From NCBI GenBank assembly GCA_965651255.1, contig CBFGRU010000077.1:1-11984 (forward strand): DNA of 11,984 nucleotides, given 5' to 3'. This document shows, piece by piece, positions 7,165 to 11,984 of the stretch. The DNA comes from CBFGRU01 sp965651255 (GTDB taxonomy: Bacteria > Planctomycetota > Phycisphaerae > Phycisphaerales > SM1A02). The translations under genes and the position numbers were made by a program. Position 1 is the first letter of the stretch, and every line of letters starts with the position of its first letter. Under the pieces are notes generated by a model. That model was not told the origin of the DNA and made no database searches. It saw nothing but the letters and a program-made list of their open reading frames with translations.

Positions 7165-7556
7165 TTGAGCGATTCAAGCATGCATTCGCCGTCGAATCCG
7201 GCGAGCCCGTAGAACCGACGGAAAAGGAGCGGCCGGCCGTTGATTGGTTCTGTCATCAGGTTGCCAAGCGTGGATTGAGCACGCCGGGCCTGATCGGTCT
7301 TGAAATGTCTCGACCTCTGAACTTCGTTGCGGCACAGGCGATGCACTTTTTCGGTCCCGGTGTCTGGTCCATCGTGCAGCAACAAACGTACGAACAGTAC
7401 TGCGCGTTCGCGGCCTTCCTCGAACGACGTGGCAGCATCGACTATCTCTGCCGTCGAATCGAAGAACTGGAAGCAGAGTTCGAGCGCCGCGAGAAACTTG
7501 CTCAACGTCAGAGTGAGGCGCCATCCGATCGCAAATCATCCGACTTAACACCGTAA
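7152..7556 (+). CDS. Uncharacterised 134-aa protein with C-terminal coiled coil
   Basis: No family recognised. It starts at GTG 7152 with AAGGGGAG (about 7136-7143) at good spacing and overlaps the upstream gene by 13 bases. The product has an acidic stretch (residues 15-27), a central segment RPAVDWFCHQVAKRGLSTPG, a hydrophobic or amphipathic region (about 48-75, LIGLEMSRPLNFVAAQAMHFFG) that could lie on or in a membrane, and a charged heptad-like helix (about 95-122, SIDYLCRRIEELEAEFERRE) likely to form a coiled coil. The gene has the same strand and similar composition as its neighbours and good spacing on both sides, which supports it being real. It could be an adaptor or assembly factor for the downstream ATPase/membrane cluster; this is a guess from location. 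Confidence 0.65.
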   Translation: MGRLIERFKHAFAVESGEPVEPTEKERPAVDWFCHQVAKRGLSTPGLIGLEMSRPLNFVAAQAMHFFGPGVWSIVQQQTYEQYCAFAAFLERRGSIDYLCRRIEELEAEFERREKLAQRQSEAPSDRKSSDLTP

Positions 7557-7616
7557 CTGCCGTCACAACACGAAACAGAATTACGCATTGCTACATACCT
7601 CCCGCGACGCTGACTC

Positions 7617-9422
7617 ATGCATCAGAAGCTGAACCCCGAAGACATCAAGGTCATTCTCGCGACTGACTGTGGCTCGACGACGACGAAGGCCATTCTTATC
7701 CAGTATGTGGATGGCCATTATCGCCAGACGCATCGCGGTGAGGCGCCTACGACGGTTGAAGAGCCGTTTGCCGATGTCACGATCGGCGTCACCAATGCAG
7801 TTACCGAGATTGCTGAACTCTCCGGTCGTCGGCTGGTCGATGAGAATGGTCGCATTATTCATCCGGCGAAGGGTGATGTGGGATGCGACATCTACATCTC
7901 AACGTCATCCGCTGGAGGCGGATTGCAGATGCTCGTTGCGGGCGTTGTACGCCAGATGACGGCTGAAAGCGCAAAGCGCGCTGCGCTGGGAGCGGGTGCG
8001 ATCGTGATGGATGTCATTGCCGCGAATGACAAGCGGCGACCGCATGACCAGATTCAGCGCATTCGCGAGTTGCGACCTGACATGATCCTCGTTTCGGGCG
8101 GTACCGATGGCGGGAACACAACGCAGGTCGTACAGATCGCCGAACTCATCGCTCCGGCCAAGCCCCAGCCCAGGTTCGGCGGTGAGTATCGCATGCCAGT
8201 GATTTATGCTGGCAACAAGGATGCGCGAGCCGCCATTGAAAAGACTTTTGATGAAAGCGTCGATCTTTCGGTGGTAGACAATCTCAGGCCGGTGCTTGAG
8301 CGCGAGAATCTCGGGCCTGCACGTGATGCGATTCATGATCTCTTTCTTGAGCATGTCATGGCGCACGCGCCGGGATATGACAAACTCATGTCCTGGACGC
8401 ACGCCCCGATCATGCCGACTCCGGGTGCGGTCGGCAACATTCTGCAAACCATCGCGAGGTTGCAGGGCATCAACGTGGTGGGTGTTGATATCGGTGGAGC
8501 GACCACAGACGTATTCAGCGTATTCAGTGAGACGTTCAACCGCACCGTCAGTGCTAACCTCGGGATGAGCTACTCCATCTCAAATGTGTGTGCTGAAGCG
8601 GGGATGGACAACATCCTCCGCTGGGTGCACTTTGATATGGATGAGCGTGAATTGCGGAATCGTGTGAAGAACAAGATGATTCGCCCGACAACCATTCCGC
8701 AGTCGCTGGAAGCGCTGGTGTTCGAGCAGGCCGTCGCCCGCGAGGCGTTGCGGCTGGCTTACATTCAGCACAAGGAGTTTGCGACAACGCTGAAGGGTGT
8801 TCAGCAGCAACGCACAGTCGGCGACACATTCTCGCAGAAGGCGTCGGGGGCAACGATCGTCGACAACATGGCGCTGGATCTTCTTGTTGCGTCGGGCGGT
8901 GTGTTGAGCCACGCTCCACGCATGCACCAGACGGCCATGATGCTGATTGACGCATTTGAACCGGAGGGATTCACTCGACTGGCGAAAGATTCAATTTTCA
9001 TGATGCCGCATCTCGGCGTCCTTGCCGAAGTGCACGACCGGGCTTCGTTGGAAGTGTTCGAGAAGGATTGCCTGATTTATCTCGGCACCTGCGTTGCAGC
9101 AAAGGGTGAAGGGAAGCTCGGCAAGCCATGTTTTGAGTACCAGGTGACCGGCAAGTCGCTCAACGAGACGGGCACGATGAATGTCGGTGACCTGAAACTC
9201 TTGAAACTCGGCCAAGGCGAGAAGGCAATGGTCGCCATTCAACCTGCCAAGGGCTTTGACTTTGGTGCAGGTGCGGGAAAGGAGATGAAACGGGAAGTCA
9301 CTGGAGGAACGGTTGGCCTGATACTCGATGCACGTGGCCGCCCGCTGCGACTGCCGGAAGACCGCAGAGAAGGCCAGAAGACGATTGCGCAGTGGGTGAG
9401 TGCGCTGCAGATGTACGAGTAA
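7617..9422 (+). CDS. MutL/GlmL-family ASKHA ATPase (glutamate mutase L-like)
   Basis: Member of the MutL family named from glutamate mutase operons, not the DNA mismatch-repair MutL. The 601-aa protein has the sugar kinase/Hsp70/actin ATPase signature. Phosphate-1 is LATDCGSTTTKAIL (Asp17, Gly19, Lys24), phosphate-2 is GVDIGGATTDVFSVF (Asp291, Gly293-294, Asp298), and an adenosine-type motif ASGGVLSHAP lies at about residues 425-434. VSGGTDGGNTT at about 161-171 is a further conserved glycine-rich loop. In mutase operons MutL is thought to act as a chaperone or reactivase for a B12 enzyme; here no mutase subunit or B12-binding protein is visible. ATG 7617 is the first start after an in-frame TGA (7611-7613), and there is no clear Shine-Dalgarno sequence. 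The next gene begins 55 bases downstream. It probably works with the three following membrane-linked genes. Confidence 0.85.
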   Translation: MHQKLNPEDIKVILATDCGSTTTKAILIQYVDGHYRQTHRGEAPTTVEEPFADVTIGVTNAVTEIAELSGRRLVDENGRIIHPAKGDVGCDIYISTSSAGGGLQMLVAGVVRQMTAESAKRAALGAGAIVMDVIAANDKRRPHDQIQRIRELRPDMILVSGGTDGGNTTQVVQIAELIAPAKPQPRFGGEYRMPVIYAGNKDARAAIEKTFDESVDLSVVDNLRPVLERENLGPARDAIHDLFLEHVMAHAPGYDKLMSWTHAPIMPTPGAVGNILQTIARLQGINVVGVDIGGATTDVFSVFSETFNRTVSANLGMSYSISNVCAEAGMDNILRWVHFDMDERELRNRVKNKMIRPTTIPQSLEALVFEQAVAREALRLAYIQHKEFATTLKGVQQQRTVGDTFSQKASGATIVDNMALDLLVASGGVLSHAPRMHQTAMMLIDAFEPEGFTRLAKDSIFMMPHLGVLAEVHDRASLEVFEKDCLIYLGTCVAAKGEGKLGKPCFEYQVTGKSLNETGTMNVGDLKLLKLGQGEKAMVAIQPAKGFDFGAGAGKEMKREVTGGTVGLILDARGRPLRLPEDRREGQKTIAQWVSALQMYE

Positions 9423-9477
9423 GGACCAAGTTCCGTGTTTCTACCGCCTGGCACGTCACGTTGATCTCTGAAGAACC

Positions 9478-10605
9478 ATGGCACACGCATATACCCCAGG
9501 ACTAAAAGTATCCGCCCGCACGACGCACCGAGTTCGTCGGCAGTTGCCGATCACCGGCGATGTGATGGTGAAGGTTGGGCAGAAAGTCAGTGCAGACGAT
9601 GTCGTGGCGCAGACGTTTATGCCCGGAGATATCACGCCGATCAACCTCGCGAATCTACTTTCGCTTCCTCCAGGTGATGTCAAGGAATGCATGCTGAAGA
9701 GGAATGGTGAACGCATCAAGGTCGGAGAGGCGCTCGCCCGAACGAAAGGGATGTTCGGCTTTTTCAAGAACGAGTACAAGTCAACGGTCGAGGGAACGAT
9801 CGAGACGGTCTCGGACATCACTGGGCAAGTGATCGTTCGCGGGGAACAGATTCCGGTTCAGGTTCGCGCATACCTTTCGGGAACCGTTGTGGAAGTGCTC
9901 GCGGGCGAGGGATGTATCGTCGAAGCGGAAGTGACCTTTGTTCAAGGGATCTTTGGTATCGGCGGGGAGACCCACGGCCCGATCAAAGTCGCATGCCCAA
10001 GCCCGGGCCAGGAATTGACTGAAGACCTGATCACCGCCGAGATGAAGGGGGCGATTGTTGTCGGTGGGGCACGCATGACTGATACTGCTATCAAGAAGGC
10101 CGCATCGGTCGGGGCCAGGGCGGTTATCTCGGGCGGTATTGATGATCAGGACCTGAAAGAGTTTCTCGGCTATGACCTGGGGGTGGCGATTACCGGCAGT
10201 GAAGACAAGGGAATCACCCTCATCGTCACCGAGGGATTCGGTGAGATTGCCATGGCCGATCGTACCCATCGACTTTTGGTTGCACGAGAGGGTGCGGAAG
10301 CTTCTGTGAACGGTGCGACGCAGATTCGAGCGGGAGTGATGCGGCCCGAGGTCTTGATACCGATCGGGCCGGAAGACCGTGTCGAAGAGAGCGGTGAAGA
10401 CTTTGAGGCGGGCGTTCTTGAGATTGGGCGCCTGTTGCGGGTCATTCGCGATCCGTACTTTGGTTTGATCGGACGCGTGTCGGCGCTTCCGTCTGAACCC
10501 GCGGTACTTGGTTCTGGTTCAAAGGCGCGCGTTCTTGAGGTCAGGTTCGATTCCGGCGAGAGTGTCATTGTGCCGCGTGCAAATGTGGAACTCATTGAAG
10601 GGTAG
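9478..10605 (+). CDS. Uncharacterised beta-rich protein with barrel-sandwich (lipoyl-like) repeats
   Basis: A 375-aa protein without a signal peptide or membrane span, so probably cytosolic. Residues about 22-60 (LPITGDVMVKVGQKVSADDV) and 80-150 (KVGEALARTK, STVEGTIETVSDITGQV, AYLSGTVVEVLAGEG) follow the half-barrel pattern of biotinyl/lipoyl-like or RnfC-like barrel-sandwich folds, but no DK lipoylation motif is present. GIFGIGGETHGPI (158-169) follows. The middle part (about 190-265, GAIVVGGARMTDTAIKKAAS, GARAVISGGI, ITLIVTEGFG) looks like an alpha/beta domain. The C-terminus (about 327-375, ending VIVPRANVELIEG) resembles a KOW/SH3-like barrel. ATG 9478 is used; the ribosome binding site is weak. 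It lies between the ATPase gene and a membrane-protein gene with an 7-base gap to the latter. From memory this type is conserved next to MutL/DUF6754 genes, but I know of no assigned function. Confidence 0.75.
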   Translation: MAHAYTPGLKVSARTTHRVRRQLPITGDVMVKVGQKVSADDVVAQTFMPGDITPINLANLLSLPPGDVKECMLKRNGERIKVGEALARTKGMFGFFKNEYKSTVEGTIETVSDITGQVIVRGEQIPVQVRAYLSGTVVEVLAGEGCIVEAEVTFVQGIFGIGGETHGPIKVACPSPGQELTEDLITAEMKGAIVVGGARMTDTAIKKAASVGARAVISGGIDDQDLKEFLGYDLGVAITGSEDKGITLIVTEGFGEIAMADRTHRLLVAREGAEASVNGATQIRAGVMRPEVLIPIGPEDRVEESGEDFEAGVLEIGRLLRVIRDPYFGLIGRVSALPSEPAVLGSGSKARVLEVRFDSGESVIVPRANVELIEG

Positions 10606-10612
10606 GTGCTGG

Positions 10613-11593
10613 ATGCAAACCCCAGATAGCCGCATGTCAGCTTGGTACGGGCTGAGTCGCCTGCGCGACGGCGTGATGGCGTTCGTGATTGGCGCGTTGA
10701 CCATCATGCCTGCCGTTGCAACGGCGCAGGATGAGCCAGCGGGAGGCGACCCGGTTGAGCCACTGACGACCTTGGAGTGGATCGACGCGAATGTCTTTGA
10801 CTTTCAGCGGGGTTGGCTGGCGCTGCTCACACTCATCTTCTGTGGCGGAGTCATCTTCTGGATTCTGTACGCACGAACTGGTCGAGAGATTAAGGTTCGT
10901 AAGATTGCGGGCCTCGAGGCGGTGGATGAAGCAGTCGGTCGAGCTACGGAAATGGGCCGTCCCTGTCTCTATGTTCCCGGCATTCAGGACATCAATGAGA
11001 TTCAAACGATCGCCTCGATGACCGTTCTCGCGCGAGTGGCAAAGACTGCAGCCGAGTACGACGCCAAGGTTGAGATACCGACTGCCCGCTCGCTCGTCAT
11101 GACGACCGCGCGCGAGACCGTGCAGGCCGCCTACCTCTCCGCCGGTCGACCTGATGCCTACAACCAGGATCTGATTTACTACGTGACCGATGAGCAGTTC
11201 GGCTACGTCGCGTACCTGCAGGGCATGATGGTTCGCGAAAAGCCGGCGGCATGTTTCTACATGGGCGTTTTCTATGCCGAGAGTCTGATCCTCGCGGAAA
11301 CAGGGAACTCGATCGGCGCGATTCAGCTGGCAGGGACGGCGATGCCCGCGCAGTTGCCATTCTTTGTCGCGGCATGTGACTACACGTTGATCGGTGAGGA
11401 GTTCTTCGCCGCCAGCGCATATCTCTCCGGGTCGCCCGAAGAGTTGGGGTCGTTGAAGGGACAGGACATCGGCAAGGTGGTCGTGGCCGTACTTCTCATC
11501 GCAGGCGTGCTTCTGGCCACGCTCGGTTCCATGACGGACAGTCAACTGGCCAAAGACATCGTTCAATACATGACCGGCACGATGCTCAACTGA
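10613..11593 (+). CDS. Membrane-anchored DUF6754-type protein
   Basis: The 326-aa product begins with a likely signal peptide (hydrophobic residues about 21-35, cleavage predicted after ATA at 36-38, before QDEP). It then has a TM helix (about 67-88), a large soluble domain (about 90-282) and a C-terminal TM helix (about 287-306). The soluble domain contains EAVDEAVGRATEMGRPCLYV, PGIQDINEIQTIASM, VAKTAAEYDAKVEIP and FFVAACDYTLIGEEF, which I recognise from memory as the DUF6754 type. Arg/Lys residues follow the first TM (ARTGREIKVRK) and precede the last one, which puts the domain in the cytosol by the positive-inside rule. ATG 10613 lies 7 bases after the previous stop, with GAAGGG (10597-10602) upstream; Met8 (10634) is an alternative start. 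A start at 10508 inside the previous gene is rejected. Function is unknown. Confidence 0.75.
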   Translation: MQTPDSRMSAWYGLSRLRDGVMAFVIGALTIMPAVATAQDEPAGGDPVEPLTTLEWIDANVFDFQRGWLALLTLIFCGGVIFWILYARTGREIKVRKIAGLEAVDEAVGRATEMGRPCLYVPGIQDINEIQTIASMTVLARVAKTAAEYDAKVEIPTARSLVMTTARETVQAAYLSAGRPDAYNQDLIYYVTDEQFGYVAYLQGMMVREKPAACFYMGVFYAESLILAETGNSIGAIQLAGTAMPAQLPFFVAACDYTLIGEEFFAASAYLSGSPEELGSLKGQDIGKVVVAVLLIAGVLLATLGSMTDSQLAKDIVQYMTGTMLN

Positions 11594-11605
11594 GGAACGT
11601 CGATC

Positions 11606-11984
11606 CATGAAGCGCACAGTTCCACTACTCATTGCCTCCATCGCCGGATTTGTGATGATCGCATCGTACTTCATTCCCCCTACACAGTCGTGGGGTGAGG
11701 ATGTGGGGATGTGGTTCAACATTCTGGCAGCGATCGCGTTCATCCTCGGCGGTGGCAACCTTGTTCGGGTTCAGCTCAAGAAAGTTTCCGACCGGAAGCC
11801 CGGCTGGGGCTACGCCGTGGTCACACTCGTTTCCTTCTTCGCGATGCTCATCACCGGTCTCTTCAAGATCGGGGTTCATCCGAACGAGTTGTATCCCGAC
11901 TACTCCTGGAGCGGCGCCTACAACCAGATGGGCAGCCCGTTCTGGTGGATGTATGAGTATTTCTTTGTGCCACTGCAGGCGACG
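11606..11984 (+). CDS. Multi-TM membrane protein, 3'-truncated by window edge
   Basis: ATG 11606 follows the DUF6754-type stop codon by 12 bases, with GAGGAA (11591-11596) as ribosome binding site. The frame stays open to the window end (126 codons). Three hydrophobic stretches are visible: about residues 4-24 (TVPLLIASIAGFVMIASYFI), 34-50 (MWFNILAAIAFILGGGN) and 69-87 (YAVVTLVSFFAMLITGLFK). They are separated by a basic loop RVQLKKVSDRKPG that should be cytosolic. Then come a polar segment (HPNELYPDYSW) and the start of another hydrophobic region (GSPFWWMYEYFFVPLQAT). I recall this pattern as a conserved unnamed membrane family found next to DUF6754 genes, but cannot name a function. Tight spacing suggests one operon with the two genes before it. 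Confidence 0.75.

Noticed and set aside
9449..9465. Sigma-54-like promoter (TGGCACG before TTGAT) upstream of the barrel-sandwich gene
   Set aside because: Spacing between the -24 and -12 elements is one base too long and the essential GC of the -12 element is GA.
10637..11758. Minus-strand open frame of 373 codons opposite the DUF6754-type gene
   Set aside because: Composition is His/Arg-rich with no domain pattern; the plus strand has a signal peptide, TM helices and a conserved-looking domain.
1..11984. CRISPR array, insertion sequence, tRNA or rRNA gene
   Set aside because: No regularly spaced long repeats, transposase motifs, terminal inverted repeats or tRNA/rRNA signatures were seen on either strand.

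Overview
All genes in this window lie on the plus strand, are closely spaced and have moderately high G+C. There are no tRNA or rRNA genes, no mobile elements and no CRISPR array. The organism is a bacterium. Several starts lack a good Shine-Dalgarno sequence, and the right half carries a MutL-family ATPase with unnamed conserved membrane partners. From memory, this gene content fits Planctomycetota (perhaps Phycisphaerae-like) or a similarly deep-branching phylum. This is an inference and cannot be proved from the window.

Region 1 (1-4554) is a 2-oxo acid dehydrogenase operon. It begins with the 3' part of a leucine/branched-chain amino acid dehydrogenase, cut by the window edge. That gene overlaps the E1 alpha gene, which is followed by E1 beta and by a one-lipoyl-domain E2. 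Leucine dehydrogenase would deaminate branched-chain amino acids to 2-oxo acids, and the E1/E2 proteins could decarboxylate these to acyl-CoA. However, the E1 subunits look at least as much like the pyruvate-type PdhA/PdhB of Gram-positive bacteria, so the substrate is open. No E3 (lipoamide dehydrogenase) gene is present.

Region 2 (4555-7556) is mixed. A hairpin directly follows the E2 stop codon. Next come a UDP-GlcNAc/UDP-glucose-type nucleotide sugar dehydrogenase (WbpA-like, for surface polysaccharide precursors), a gap with four GGTGA repeats and an inverted repeat, a short HPF/RaiA-type ribosome-associated protein, and an overlapping pair of unrecognised genes. The first of that pair encodes a two-TM protein with a PH-like cytosolic region; the second encodes a 134-aa protein ending in a likely coiled coil.

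Region 3 (7617-11984, running off the right end) is the most interesting part. It holds four genes in a row: a 601-aa MutL/GlmL-type ASKHA ATPase, a 375-aa beta-rich protein with barrel-sandwich (lipoyl-like) repeats but no lipoylation site, a signal-peptide and membrane-anchored protein of the DUF6754 type, and a multi-TM membrane protein (partial). No cobalamin-dependent mutase gene accompanies the MutL gene. Together these look like the parts of an uncharacterised ATPase-membrane complex.
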